Shown: positions 18,758 to 28,100 of the stretch, in pieces | Numbering within the stretch: the stretch's first letter is position 1 | Layout: each line of letters begins with the position of its first letter | Assembly: GCF_038006205.1 (NCBI RefSeq) | Contig: NZ_JBBOUU010000001.1 | Span: forward strand, 1,118,001-1,182,000 | Reading direction: 5' to 3' | Origin: Solibacillus sp. FSL R7-0668 | GTDB taxonomy: Bacteria; Bacillota; Bacilli; Bacillales_A; Planococcaceae | DNA length: 64,000 nt | The notes under the pieces: generated by a model | What the model was told of the DNA's origin: nothing | Database searches by the model: none | The model's input: only the letters and a program-made list of their open reading frames with translations | Made by a program: the position numbers and the translations under genes

Positions 18758-19004
18758 CGTTTTATCACGCTAAGTAGGGGGGCATGCAGTTTTGTTGGAG
18801 AAGGATATGGGGATTTTTGGGTATTCGCACGTAAATAGGCTAAAAACGCACGCATTTCTCGAAAATCGCACGTAAAAAATTCTGAGCATTGCCACGAAAA
18901 GAGCCATGCAATCGCCTATCTATAGACGATCGTAAAAATCCACCCATTTTTTCAGAGATAAGCCTTTTTTATTAATAGTAGAAAATTTAGTAAGTAAACT
19001 TGTA
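18752..19004. repeat. Intergenic stretch with degenerate CGCACG repeats
   Basis: Between the korAB terminator and the atoE-side hairpin lies non-coding DNA with a short motif repeated about every 20-24 bp: CGCACGTAAA at 18826, CGCACGCAT at 18847, CGCACGTAAA at 18867 and a decayed GCCACGAAAA at 18891. A reverse-strand open frame across it (MRAFLAYLRANTQ...) runs into korB and looks spurious. I believe similar elements are scattered in intergenic regions of Lysinibacillus-like genomes, but that is recollection, not a search. Confidence 0.45.
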
Positions 19005-19070
19005 TAACAAAAAAACACCTTTTGTGGAAATCTAGTATTGGCTACTACGAATTCCACATGAAGGTGTTTT
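19005..19070 (-). terminator. Terminator of the AtoE-like transporter gene
   Basis: Read on the minus strand, AAAACACCTT (19061-19070) pairs with AAGGTGTTTT (19012-19022 region) with an inner GTGGAA/TTCCAC stem, and is followed by a T run from the A7 tract ending at about 19008. Confidence 0.75.
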
Positions 19071-19082
19071 ACTTTTCAATTA

Positions 19083-20396
19083 TTAAAAGAAGAAAAAGCC
19101 GATACTAATAATGATGCCTGAGTATACGAGAACGAGTACACAGAAGCCCATAATATCTTTCGCACGTAACCCAGCAACGGCTAATGCAGGTAATGCCCAG
19201 AAAGGCTGGATCATATTAGTCCAAGCGTCTCCCCATGCAATCGCCATCGCAGTCTTTGCAAAGTCTGCATTTAATGAAGCTGCTGCATCTAACATAATAG
19301 GTGCTTGTACAGACCATTGGCCACCACCTGATGGTACGAAGAAGTTAACAAGACCTGCTGCAAAGAATGTGAATAAATAGAATGTACTTTCATTTGAGAT
19401 GGATACAAACCAGCCAGACATAACTGCTGCTAAGCCTGAAGCTGTCATCATTCCCATAATTCCCGCGTAGAATGGGAATTGGAATACGATACCACCCGTT
19501 GTTTTAATTGCATCTTGAACGGCTGCTAAGAAACGCTGTGGTGTACCGTGTAAAATGATCCCTAAAATGACGAACATCGTATTGACAATATTCAAATCTA
19601 AAACAAAGCCATTTGTCATAAAGTGATAGCCTAAATAAGTTAAACCCATTAATCCGATAAATCCTGTAATCAAATAGCTACGCTCCGTAATGGACGCAAA
19701 TGTTTTTTCTGCTGGTGGAAAAGCTTCCTTTTCATCTTTTAATAAAGCTGGATCTATTTCTACGATTTCATCTTCCCTTGGCATTAAGAAACGGTTGAAA
19801 ATCGGTAATGTTATAAGAATGACAATGACGATAAATAAGTTATATGTTGAGAAAATTGTTTGAGATGTAGGTACAACGCCCATTAACGATTGGAATGGAT
19901 GATTTTCCGTTGCAATTGATAATGGAATGGACCCCGCTAAACCACCGTGCCATATCACCATCCCAGAGTAGGCACTCGCAATTAATAAACGATAATCTAC
20001 TTTTTTCACATGACGTGCAATTTCTTTTGCAAAGATTGCTCCGATTACTAAACCGAAGCCCCAGTTAACCCAACAAGCAATTAATGATACGAATGTTACG
20101 ATAATAATCGCCATGCTCGGTGTTTTAATTGTAGAAGCTAATTTTGATAACCCCTTTTTAAATAACGGACTATGTGCTAGTACGTGTCCAGCAGCTAATA
20201 CAACAACCATTTGCATCGTAAAGCCTAATAACCCCCAAAAACCGTTCCCCCAATGAAGCGTCATGTCTAAAGGTGAAGAATCTGTAAATGTGACTCCTAA
20301 TAACATGACTAGAAAAGTTAAAATTGCTACAAATATGTATGGGTCTGGAAGGAATTTTTCCATTAGTGCATTTGTAAAACGTGTAATATACCTCAT
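19083..20396 (-). CDS. Short-chain fatty acid transporter, AtoE family
   Basis: Polytopic inner-membrane carrier of 437 residues with roughly ten to twelve helices. It opens FTNALMEKFLPDPYIFVAILTF and carries WVNWGFGLVIGAIFAKEIARHV and VNFFVPSGGGQWSVQAPIM, all diagnostic of the AtoE/YocO family of putative short-chain fatty acid (acetoacetate, butyrate) uptake proteins. It is divergent from a LysR gene and lies near a CoA-transferase pair, so import followed by CoA activation is a coherent pathway. The ribosome site AAGGGGGC lies before the ATG on the reverse strand. Confidence 0.92.
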   Translation of the reverse strand: MRYITRFTNALMEKFLPDPYIFVAILTFLVMLLGVTFTDSSPLDMTLHWGNGFWGLLGFTMQMVVVLAAGHVLAHSPLFKKGLSKLASTIKTPSMAIIIVTFVSLIACWVNWGFGLVIGAIFAKEIARHVKKVDYRLLIASAYSGMVIWHGGLAGSIPLSIATENHPFQSLMGVVPTSQTIFSTYNLFIVIVILITLPIFNRFLMPREDEIVEIDPALLKDEKEAFPPAEKTFASITERSYLITGFIGLMGLTYLGYHFMTNGFVLDLNIVNTMFVILGIILHGTPQRFLAAVQDAIKTTGGIVFQFPFYAGIMGMMTASGLAAVMSGWFVSISNESTFYLFTFFAAGLVNFFVPSGGGQWSVQAPIMLDAAASLNADFAKTAMAIAWGDAWTNMIQPFWALPALAVAGLRAKDIMGFCVLVLVYSGIIISIGFFFF

Positions 20397-20668
20397 ATAA
20401 ATTGCCCCCTTTGTTATCTCTCTAAATTTAATCTACTAGAAAAAATACTATATTTAAACAAAAATTTTATGCATTTTCGAGAAGAAATGGATTTTTATAT
20501 TTTGGTGAATTTATAAATATGTCTAAAATTTGTATGGAAGCATTCAAAGAAACTCAATCGTATCAACATGTTTTCACAATATAGTAAGAGGAATAGAAAA
20601 GGATTTATTTATACTTATAGAGAATAAATAAGAGCGTCCTATAACAAAATGGAATAGAAGGTGTTTAC

Positions 20669-21535
20669 GTGGAATTACGAGATTTACGAAATTTTATTGC
20701 CGTCGTGCAATCCAGTAGCTATACAAAGGCGGCACATCAGTCATTTGTATCACAACCCTCTCTTAGTAAAAGTATAAAAAAATTAGAAGAAGAACTAAAT
20801 GTCAAATTATTAGAACGCTCTACTCGCTTTGTTCGATTGACCGATGCAGGTAGGATTGTATTTGATCAGGCTAAAAAGGCGGTGCTCGCATTGGATGAAA
20901 TGCCTGTTTTACTAAATGATTTAAAGCAAATGCATACAGGAAGCATTTCGATTGGGATCCCTCCGCTTGTCAGTCTATTATTTTTCCCAGCAATTGCACG
21001 CAAATTTCATGAAAAGTATCCAAAAGTAAAATTAGACTTAACAGAACGTGGTGCAAAATTAATTTGGGAATTAGTTGATAATGGCGATGTGAATATTGGC
21101 TTTATTGTGCTGCCTACAAATGAGTCTTTATTTGATATTCAGCCATTTATAGAAGATGAATTCGTATTATTCGTCCATAAGGAGCATCCGCTTGCTAGTT
21201 GTGATGTTGTTTCGTTAGAACAATTAAAAGAAGAGCAATTTATTGTTTTTTCAGATGAGTACTCCCTTCATGATGTCGTCATTCAAGCATGTACAAAGGC
21301 AGGATTCATTCCGACAATTGCTTATAAAAGTTCTCAGGGCGATTTAATTGTTGAGCTTGTTGCTTCTCGTTTAGGTATTACACTATTACCGCGTTCTATA
21401 TATGAAAAGCAGAAGCATGAAGATATTCGAATAATTGAGTTACAGGAGCAATTACTTTGGCGTTTAGGGATTATTACAAAAAAAGGCGCCTACCTATCTG
21501 TTGCTGCGAAGGAATTTCTCAGTTTTACGAATTAA
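20669..21535 (+). CDS. LysR-family transcriptional regulator
   Basis: A 288-residue LTTR with the N-terminal winged helix-turn-helix MELRDLRNFIAVVQSSSYTKAAH and SQPSLSKSIKKLEEELNVKLLER, then a two-lobed effector-binding domain (ISIGIPPLVSLLFFPAIARKF onward). It begins with GTG preceded by GAAGGTG. It is transcribed away from the atoE-like gene, and the CoA-transferase genes follow on its own strand, so both are likely targets, with a short-chain acid or its CoA ester as a possible inducer. The 272-bp intergenic region would hold the operator. Confidence 0.93.
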   Translation: MELRDLRNFIAVVQSSSYTKAAHQSFVSQPSLSKSIKKLEEELNVKLLERSTRFVRLTDAGRIVFDQAKKAVLALDEMPVLLNDLKQMHTGSISIGIPPLVSLLFFPAIARKFHEKYPKVKLDLTERGAKLIWELVDNGDVNIGFIVLPTNESLFDIQPFIEDEFVLFVHKEHPLASCDVVSLEQLKEEQFIVFSDEYSLHDVVIQACTKAGFIPTIAYKSSQGDLIVELVASRLGITLLPRSIYEKQKHEDIRIIELQEQLLWRLGIITKKGAYLSVAAKEFLSFTN

Positions 21536-21635
21536 TTATTCTGTTATGGCATGAGTATTATTCAATATATGAATTTCCCTAATAAATCGCACCTTTGTAC
21601 AATGTAGGAAATAAGTCAAGGGGAGGCGCATTGAG

Positions 21636-22334
21636 ATGGAGAAAGTAGTCGCATCAGTTCAAGAGGCCATTCATGATATTGAAAACGGCGCAACAATTTT
21701 AGTAGGGGGATTTGGGCTTTGTGGAATTCCAGAAAACTTAATTACCGCGCTACATGAAAAAGGGGTAAACGAATTAACGGTTGTCAGCAATAACTGTGGT
21801 ATAGATGATTTTGGGTTAGGTGTATTACTGCCAAATAAACAGATACAAAAAATGATTGCCTCTTACGTAGGGGAAAATAAATTATTTGAACAGCAATTTC
21901 TAAGTGGGGAGCTTGAAGTCGAGTTAACGCCACAAGGAACCTTAGCAGAGCGTATTCGTGCTGGTGGTGCGGGCATTCCGGGATTCTATACAGCAACTGG
22001 TGTAGGAACGGACATTGCACAGGGTAAAGAAGAAAAAGAATTTAACGGGAAGTCTTATATTTTAGAACGTGCGATTACAGGTGATTTTGCCTTTGTTAAA
22101 GCATGGAAGGCCGATCGTTCAGGCAATCTCGTATTTCGCAAAACATCACGCAACTTCAATCCACTCGTTGCAACAGCTGGTAAAGTGACGATTGTCGAAG
22201 TAGAGGAACTGGTTGAAACAGGGGAGCTTGATCCAGATGAAATTCATGTACCTGGCGTTTATGTACAGCGAATTGTTCACGGATTAACACATGAAAAACG
22301 CATCGAATGTCGTACAGTAAGGGAGGAAGCATAA
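21636..22334 (+). CDS. 3-oxoacid (acetoacetate/acetate) CoA-transferase subunit A
   Basis: Alpha subunit of a family I CoA-transferase, moving CoA between succinyl-CoA or acetyl-CoA and a short-chain acid such as acetoacetate. The 232 residues include the family signature [16 protein letters not shown] near residue 22, the [13 protein letters not shown] segment and [26 protein letters not shown] precedes the ATG. The stop codon shares one base with the start of subunit B (TAATG), indicating coupled translation. ScoA and AtoD type proteins look alike here, so the preferred acid is left open. Confidence 0.92.
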   Translation: MEKVVASVQEAIHDIENGATILVGGFGLCGIPENLITALHEKGVNELTVVSNNCGIDDFGLGVLLPNKQIQKMIASYVGENKLFEQQFLSGELEVELTPQGTLAERIRAGGAGIPGFYTATGVGTDIAQGKEEKEFNGKSYILERAITGDFAFVKAWKADRSGNLVFRKTSRNFNPLVATAGKVTIVEVEELVETGELDPDEIHVPGVYVQRIVHGLTHEKRIECRTVREEA

Positions 22335-22966
22335 TGAATAAACGATTAGCAATTATTCGCCGCGCTGTAAAGGAAATTGAGGATGGGATGTATGTTAATT
22401 TAGGGATTGGCATGCCTACATTAATTGCCAATGAAATTCCGGAAGCCTATGATGTGATGCTTCAATCTGAAAATGGCATGCTCGGCATTGGATCCTATCC
22501 AACTGCAAATGAAGTGGATGCGGACCTTATTAATGCTGGAAAGGAAACGGTAACTGCTAAGGCGGGGGCATCCTTTTTCGATAGCGCGGAAAGCTTTGCG
22601 ATGATTCGCGGTGGGCATATTGATGTTGCGATTTTAGGTGGCATGGAAGTGTCAGAAACCGGCGACCTAGCAAACTGGATGATTCCGGGGAAGGTTGTAA
22701 AAGGAATGGGCGGTGCGATGGACTTAGTTGCGGGTGCAAAAAAGGTAATCATCGTAATGGAGCATACAAATAAATATGGTGAATCGAAAGTAAAACCGGC
22801 TTGTACCTTACCGTTGACGGGCAAAGCGGTGGTCAATCGTCTCATTACAGATTTAGCTGTATTTGATTTTAAAGATGGACGTATGCAGCTTGTAGAATTA
22901 CAAGAAGGTGTAACACTCGAAGAAGTACAAGCGAAAACCGAGGCTCAATTTGAAATAGCACTTTAA
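22334..22966 (+). CDS. 3-oxoacid (acetoacetate/acetate) CoA-transferase subunit B
   Basis: Beta subunit, 210 residues from the ATG at 22334, which has GGGAGG 7 nt upstream; an in-frame start at 22307 lies within subunit A and is less likely. The catalytic glutamate is in the signature [14 protein letters not shown], to which CoA becomes linked as a thioester. [14 protein letters not shown] and [14 protein letters not shown] are further family motifs. With subunit A it makes the working heterotetramer. A terminator follows. Confidence 0.93.
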   Translation: MNKRLAIIRRAVKEIEDGMYVNLGIGMPTLIANEIPEAYDVMLQSENGMLGIGSYPTANEVDADLINAGKETVTAKAGASFFDSAESFAMIRGGHIDVAILGGMEVSETGDLANWMIPGKVVKGMGGAMDLVAGAKKVIIVMEHTNKYGESKVKPACTLPLTGKAVVNRLITDLAVFDFKDGRMQLVELQEGVTLEEVQAKTEAQFEIAL

Positions 22967-23018
22967 GCGTATTAAGACCAAAACGAGCGAACTAAAAATT
23001 ATAAGGCTACATAAAATG

Positions 23019-23075
23019 CACCTCTGAAATGGGTATGTAAAATCCTATACATACTCGATTTGGAGGTGTGTTTTT
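23019..23075 (+). terminator. Terminator after the CoA-transferase genes
   Basis: CACCTC (23019-23024) pairs with GAGGTG (23063-23068), with an inner GTATGT/ACATAC pair, followed by TGTTTTT. Confidence 0.7.
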
Positions 23076-23232
23076 ATGGTGAAAACATAGTAATGCAAGT
23101 ACATATAACTCCATGTTTATTGGTAATATGCTTTTTTACATCATTTTACAAGGAATTAACAATTCTACGGAAGCAATTTAATAAAAGATGCGTACAATTA
23201 ATTTAAAATGACAGTGGAAGAGGTTTTGTGAC

Positions 23233-24759
23233 GTGCGCTTTCTACAGGCGATAAAGGTAAAAGATCGACTAGCCGTTTTAATGATTATTTGTATTTTATC
23301 AAACATCATTTTAACCGTTTTTAGCTTAGATTATTTACGCAAAATGGAACATGAAACGTCGAAAATGTATCATGAAAAATTACAAGCGACGCAAGTATTA
23401 CAGGAGACCATGCTTCAAATCGAAACAAACAATGCTATTTCAGATGAGGTCCAGCAGCAACTAAAGACTATTGCGTTTGATGGTAAAATGGAGCATTATA
23501 TCAAGCAAGTAATGGCGAACCCATCTCCGAGCCTTCTTGTAGAAATCAATACATACATATTAGAGCGTGCGCAAAAACAGCTCGAAAATCACGAGTTAGA
23601 TATTGCATTTGGTTATCGGTTAATTGTCAGCATTTCTGTTATTTTAATGGGACTCATTTTATTTTTCGGCATTCAAGCAATTCGTTCAATCAACAAACCA
23701 ACGCGTGAATTAAAACAGTTGTTTAAATTAGCCCAGCAGGGGGATTTAACAAAATTTGCAACCTATAGCGCGCGCGATGAGTTAGGAGAAACAACGAAGT
23801 ACTATAATTTAATGATTTCAGATATGAAGGAGTTATTGAAAACGGTTCGTCACGGGGCAGGGGAAGCGACCATAGCGAATCAAGATTTAGCCTATAATTT
23901 CGAGCAAATTACAAAGGGCGCGGTGCATATTGCTTCGAATGCAGATGTCATGACAAGCTCATTGCATTATGCAACTGTACAGCTTGGAGAAAATACTGCA
24001 TCCATTCAGCAGGTCGCAGCGGGTGTTGAAGAAATTTCACAGCGAATGCATGCAATTGAGCATGTCGTACAAACAACGGTTCACAAAGCGTCTAATGGTG
24101 AAATTCTTGTTGAGCAAAACCTTGTGCAAATGCAATCAATTGAGCAGGCAATGGAGCAATCGAATAACAAGCTACAACAATTAAAGGGACAATCTCATGA
24201 AATTTCACAGGCTGTTCATATGATTCATGAAATTGCCGATCAAACGAATTTACTGGCACTGAATGCCTCTATTGAAGCAGCGCGTGCGGGAGAGCATGGG
24301 AAAGGCTTTGCGGTAGTAGCTCAGGAAGTAAGTAAGCTAGCAGAGCAATCCAAGCGCTTCACCAATTCCATTGCGACGATTGTAAAGGATATACAGCAAG
24401 GCACATTGGAGGCCTCACATAGTATGGAGCAGGCAATGAATCGTGTCGTGACAGGAGCAAAAAGTACAGAGCAAAGTGCTTATACATTTAGAGAAATTAC
24501 CGATGAGGTTCATCAAATTGGGCCACAAATTGAGCAGATGACGCATGTAGTGAACGAAATCGTCAACCATACACATGAGGTCTCGAATAGTGCAGTGGAG
24601 CTGAGCAATCGCTCTGAGGAAAATTTAGCTTCCATGCAAAAAATTCAGCAGCAAGTGGATCTACAAAAGCAATCAACAAGTGAAATATCCGATGAAATCC
24701 GTAGTATCGCCAAAAATATGCGTTCCCTAACACAGGCAGTGGACCGATTTCAAGTATAA
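23233..24759 (+). CDS. Methyl-accepting chemotaxis protein
   Basis: A 508-residue transmembrane chemoreceptor. The first membrane helix is at about residues 13-33, a short extracytoplasmic sensor of roughly 95 residues follows (long amphipathic helices, four-helix-bundle type), the second helix is near 133-155, then a HAMP domain and the cytoplasmic signalling coiled coil. The hairpin-tip region [38 protein letters not shown] matches the conserved CheA/CheW contact site. It starts with GTG after GGAAGAGG. It is a single-gene unit with its own terminator. The ligand is unknown; no PAS or Cache domain is evident. Confidence 0.93.
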   Translation: MRFLQAIKVKDRLAVLMIICILSNIILTVFSLDYLRKMEHETSKMYHEKLQATQVLQETMLQIETNNAISDEVQQQLKTIAFDGKMEHYIKQVMANPSPSLLVEINTYILERAQKQLENHELDIAFGYRLIVSISVILMGLILFFGIQAIRSINKPTRELKQLFKLAQQGDLTKFATYSARDELGETTKYYNLMISDMKELLKTVRHGAGEATIANQDLAYNFEQITKGAVHIASNADVMTSSLHYATVQLGENTASIQQVAAGVEEISQRMHAIEHVVQTTVHKASNGEILVEQNLVQMQSIEQAMEQSNNKLQQLKGQSHEISQAVHMIHEIADQTNLLALNASIEAARAGEHGKGFAVVAQEVSKLAEQSKRFTNSIATIVKDIQQGTLEASHSMEQAMNRVVTGAKSTEQSAYTFREITDEVHQIGPQIEQMTHVVNEIVNHTHEVSNSAVELSNRSEENLASMQKIQQQVDLQKQSTSEISDEIRSIAKNMRSLTQAVDRFQV

Positions 24760-24812
24760 ATACCAAGAGCTTCTGGCGACAACTTGGCGTCAGAAGTTTT
24801 TGGTATTTAGCA
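24757..24812 (+). terminator. Terminator after the chemoreceptor gene
   Basis: ATACCAA (24760-24766) pairs with TTGGTAT (24800-24806) around an inner CTTCTG/CAGAAG stem; the T run lies inside the descending arm. Confidence 0.6.
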
Positions 24813-25307
24813 AAGTAAAGGATCAACTCTGTTAGATAAAAAACCAAATTATGTTAAATAAATTGCAAGGAACTGTAAATAGTTTAATATAAAATAGATA
24901 GTTAATAAATAAATTATGAATATTTTCAAAAAAGTAGTGAAAATCATTAGATTAATTGGTATTATATAATCAATAAGTCATATTACTAGGCGATATGTAA
25001 AAAAGTGTCATAAGGGGATGTACCTAGAAGAAAATGTAAAGGTCGAAATAGTTATTGAATTGACACTTTTCTTAAAATATTGACTATAGTAGAATGGTTT
25101 TAATTGATTTATAAATGCGTTAGTGAAAAAGGTTTTAAAACCAAATAGACGAATAGTACAATGCGCATATATAAGTGTAATTTTTAAGGGGAAACGCTTT
25201 GTCGTTTACTCATTTAGGGAAAGGGTTAGTTGATTCATACGTTTGAAAATCATTGCTCGTACAATCTACGTAGCATAGCACTTCACTTAATTAGGGGGAT
25301 GAATTTT
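24813..25307 (+). other. AT-rich intergenic region with a long-range inverted repeat and promoter-like boxes
   Basis: About 500 bp without a gene. AAAAGTGTCA (25001-25010) is repeated in inverted form as TGACACTTTT (25061-25070), a perfect 10-bp match across 50 nt. The right arm overlaps a TTGACA box (25060-25065) that lies 19 bp before TATAGT (25085-25090), a possible promoter for the small gene at 25308. No known RNA family recognised. Confidence 0.4.
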
Positions 25308-25634
25308 ATGAACAATCAAATTCAATTAATGGTTCCAGAGTGGTTTGTATTAGATGAACTACATATTATCGATACAGTGGTTGGTGAAGCGTCATCAGAA
25401 ATCGGGCTTGTGATTGCAGGTGAAAACTTTGATTCTATGAAGCAATGTTGTCCTACAGTGCGCTTATATATGATTCGCTTAGTTGGAGAACAATATGAAT
25501 TAATGAAAGAGCTTGATGCTTTTCAATTTCAATCAGCAGAAGATGCCAAAGAATTTTGTGATAAATTGCCACAGCTAAATGCGATTGATTTAATTATGTT
25601 AATGAATAAACAAGAGCCAATGTTTGCTCAATAA
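25308..25634 (+). CDS. Small protein of unknown function
   Basis: A 108-residue soluble, acidic protein, beginning MNNQIQLMVPEWFVLDELHI. I do not recognise a family. The start at 25308 is preferred over upstream in-frame starts because TAGGGGG lies 9 nt before it. The composition (many E, D, L, I; cysteines in KQCCPTV and KEFCDKL) and the lack of a signal peptide or membrane helix indicate a folded cytoplasmic protein. It has its own terminator and lies upstream of hemW, where B. subtilis has lepA. Confidence 0.75.
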   Translation: MNNQIQLMVPEWFVLDELHIIDTVVGEASSEIGLVIAGENFDSMKQCCPTVRLYMIRLVGEQYELMKELDAFQFQSAEDAKEFCDKLPQLNAIDLIMLMNKQEPMFAQ

Positions 25635-25642
25635 ATGATTTG

Positions 25643-25670
25643 CCGTACTCCAAGAGGGTGCGGTTTTTTT
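25643..25670 (+). terminator. Intrinsic terminator after the small unknown gene
   Basis: CCGTAC/GTGCGG with inner CTC/GAG forms a short stem at 25643-25663 followed by seven T. Confidence 0.8.
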
Positions 25671-25770
25671 GTTCAATTTAACTGCGATGACTATGATGTG
25701 CTTTCTTTGTAGGCATTGCATTATAATGGATGAGGAGCATTGAAGAAATTTAGTAAAGGAAGTGATTTTA

Positions 25771-26922
25771 ATGGCTAGAGGTGTATATATTCACATTCCT
25801 TTTTGTCATCAAATTTGCAATTATTGCGATTTTAATAAGGTGTTTTTTAAAAACCAACCCGTTGATGAATATATTGAAGCGCTCGGTCACGAAATGGAGC
25901 TGATCGTACAGCAAATGCCAGAAGCATTCGCCAATATTGAAACTATTTTTTTAGGTGGCGGTACTCCGACTGCTTTATCAGCGCAGCAAATTGAAAGATT
26001 ATTAGCGCTTATTGCGAAACATATTCCGATGTCAAACGTAAAAGAATTTAGTAGTGAAGCAAATCCAGATGAATTGACGATTGATAAATTACAGGCGCTA
26101 TATAATGGTGGCGTCAATCGATTAAGCATGGGCGTACAATCCTTTGATCAAGCGTTACTAACGAAAATAGGTCGTACCCATTCAAATGAACATGTTTATC
26201 AAACGATTCAAAATGCTAAAGATGTAGGCTTTACGAATATAAGCATCGATTTAATGTACGGCTTGCCTGGACAAACGATGGCGCAGTGGCAGGATACGCT
26301 TGAAAAGGCGCTTGCTCTGAAGTTACCGCATTATTCTGCATATTCATTAATCGTTGAGCCGAAAACGATTTTTTATATCCAATATGCGAAAGGTAAGCTG
26401 AACTTACCGACCGAGGACTTAGAAGCCGAAATGTATGGTGTACTGATGGACACGATGGAAGCACATGGCATACACCAATATGAAATAAGCAATTTTGCGC
26501 ATGATGGTTTTGGATCAACACATAATACAATCTATTGGGACAATGATGAATATGCAGGATTTGGCGCGGGTGCACATGGTTATTTACAAGGCATGCGCTA
26601 TTCAAATGTTGCGCCAATTAAAAAGTATATCGAGCTAGTGATGGCTGGCAATCGCCCTTTATTGCATGAGCATAATGTTACTAAGGAAGAAAAGCTCGAG
26701 GAGCAAATGTTTTTAGGATTGCGTAAAGCAGCAGGTGTAACCCATCAAGAATTTGAACAAAAATTTGGTCAGTCAATGGCTTCATTATATGAAGAAAAGC
26801 TTGTCAAATTACAGCAGGAAGGTTTACTTGAAGCAGATGAAGAGGGCATACGTTTAACTCGCAAAGGACGCTTCATTGGCAATGAAGTTTTTCAACGCTT
26901 TTTAATAGAAGATGTCGATTGA
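25771..26922 (+). CDS. hemW: Radical SAM heme chaperone HemW (formerly HemN-like)
   Basis: A 383-residue radical SAM protein with the cluster motif CHQICNYCDF (CX3CX2C) at the N-terminus, GGGTPTAL, SSEANPDEL, VNRLSMGVQSFD and the HemN C-terminal domain (LEEQMFLGLR). HemW binds heme and delivers it to membrane respiratory enzymes; it was long annotated as coproporphyrinogen III oxidase. In this conserved place before hrcA, HemW is the usual gene. The start at 25771 is chosen since AGGAAG is 8 nt upstream; the in-frame GTG at 25762 overlaps that site. Confidence 0.94.
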   Translation: MARGVYIHIPFCHQICNYCDFNKVFFKNQPVDEYIEALGHEMELIVQQMPEAFANIETIFLGGGTPTALSAQQIERLLALIAKHIPMSNVKEFSSEANPDELTIDKLQALYNGGVNRLSMGVQSFDQALLTKIGRTHSNEHVYQTIQNAKDVGFTNISIDLMYGLPGQTMAQWQDTLEKALALKLPHYSAYSLIVEPKTIFYIQYAKGKLNLPTEDLEAEMYGVLMDTMEAHGIHQYEISNFAHDGFGSTHNTIYWDNDEYAGFGAGAHGYLQGMRYSNVAPIKKYIELVMAGNRPLLHEHNVTKEEKLEEQMFLGLRKAAGVTHQEFEQKFGQSMASLYEEKLVKLQQEGLLEADEEGIRLTRKGRFIGNEVFQRFLIEDVD

Positions 26923-26952
26923 AAAAGATTTAAAAAAAGTTGTGCGAATTCG

Positions 26953-26988
26953 TTGACATCAATTTAGGGATTTGTTAATTTATATAAT
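26953..26988 (+). promoter_or_regulatory. Probable sigma-A promoter of the hrcA operon
   Basis: TTGACA at 26953-26958 is a perfect -35 box. The -10 is ambiguous: TAATTT at 26976-26981 gives a 17-bp spacer, while the better TATAAT at 26983-26988 gives 24 bp. The CIRCE operator begins 4 bp after the latter. Confidence 0.6.
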
Positions 26989-26991
26989 ATA

Positions 26992-27018
26992 TTAGCACTC
27001 CACTTGAACGAGTGCTAA
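26992..27018 (+). promoter_or_regulatory. CIRCE operator (HrcA binding site)
   Basis: TTAGCACTC (26992-27000), nine spacer bases, GAGTGCTAA (27010-27018): an exact match to the CIRCE consensus TTAGCACTC-N9-GAGTGCTAA. It lies just downstream of the promoter and 14 bp before the hrcA start, so HrcA represses its own operon, including grpE, dnaK and dnaJ, until heat stress inactivates it. Confidence 0.98.
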
Positions 27019-27032
27019 CAGGGGTGAAAATG

Positions 27033-28076
27033 ATGTTAACAAATCGGCAGTTACAAATATTACAAGTGATTGTAGATGATTTTGTGATGTCTGCTCAGCC
27101 TGTTGGTTCGCGTCAATTATCTAAAAAGGATGGCATTACGTATAGTGCTGCTACCATTCGAAATGAGATGGCAGATTTAGAGGAATTAGGCTTTTTAGAA
27201 AAAACGCATACTTCTTCAGGACGAGTTCCATCAGAAAAGGGCTATCGTTATTACGTAGACCACTTATTACAACCCCAGATTATTACCTCTGGGGAAGTTG
27301 AACAAATCCACTCACTATTTGAAAAGCAAATGCTTGAAGCCGAGCAACTTATTAAAGAATCGGCCAATATATTATCAGAATTAACGACGTATACAACGAT
27401 ACTGCTTGGTCCAGACGTAGCAAAGCATCGTGTAAAGAAATTCCAAATTGTTCCGTTATCCGATCAAATGGCAGTTGCGATTATTGTGACAGATAACGGA
27501 CATGTAGAAAATCGTACTTTAACATTACCACCTGGCTTTAGCCCAGTTGACATTGAAAAGACAGTGAATATTTTAAACGAACGCTTAGTAGGAGTTCCAT
27601 TATTCGAACTACCAATAAAGCTTCAAACAGAGGCATTGTCTGTACTAAAGCAGCATGTAAACGCATCGGAATCCGTTGTGCGTTCATTGCTATCGATTTC
27701 ATCGGGTCAATCGGAAAATAAGGTGTACTACGGTGGTAAAACCAATATGCTAAATCAGCCTGAATTCCATGATTTGAACAAAATGCGCATGTTGATGGAT
27801 TTAATGGATAAGGAAAGTCAGGTGCAATCTTTATTCAATGCACAAGACTACCGCATTAATAATAATCTAGGCATTCAAATTCGCATAGGCTCAGAAAATA
27901 ATCATATGGCAATGGAAAATTGTAGTGTCATTACCGCCTCATTTTTAGTGGGGCAAGAGCAGCAAGGAGCAATCGCCATTATTGGCCCAACGCGCATGGA
28001 TTACCGCCGTGTTGTGACGCTACTTGATGTGATGCGTAACAGTTTATCACAAGCCTTTTTCGAACAGAAAAAATGA
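27033..28076 (+). CDS. hrcA: Heat-inducible transcription repressor HrcA
   Basis: A 347-residue repressor. The N-terminal winged helix MLTNRQLQILQVIVDDFV with AQPVGSRQLSK and ATIRNEMADLEELGFLEK is essentially the B. subtilis sequence; the GAF-like dimer domain follows. It binds the CIRCE element just upstream. I take the ATG at 27033 (MLTNRQ) with GGGGTG 6 nt upstream; the ATG at 27030 is next best. GrpE follows closely in the same transcript. Confidence 0.97.
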   Translation: MLTNRQLQILQVIVDDFVMSAQPVGSRQLSKKDGITYSAATIRNEMADLEELGFLEKTHTSSGRVPSEKGYRYYVDHLLQPQIITSGEVEQIHSLFEKQMLEAEQLIKESANILSELTTYTTILLGPDVAKHRVKKFQIVPLSDQMAVAIIVTDNGHVENRTLTLPPGFSPVDIEKTVNILNERLVGVPLFELPIKLQTEALSVLKQHVNASESVVRSLLSISSGQSENKVYYGGKTNMLNQPEFHDLNKMRMLMDLMDKESQVQSLFNAQDYRINNNLGIQIRIGSENNHMAMENCSVITASFLVGQEQQGAIAIIGPTRMDYRRVVTLLDVMRNSLSQAFFEQKK

Positions 28077-28100
28077 TTGATCATCCGAGGAGGAAAAGAA

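Noticed and set aside
18631-18855. Reverse-strand open frame of 74 codons overlapping the end of korB (MRAFLAYLRANTQ...).
   Set aside because: It overlaps a well-supported gene and a terminator, has no ribosome site, and derives from the CGCACG repeats.
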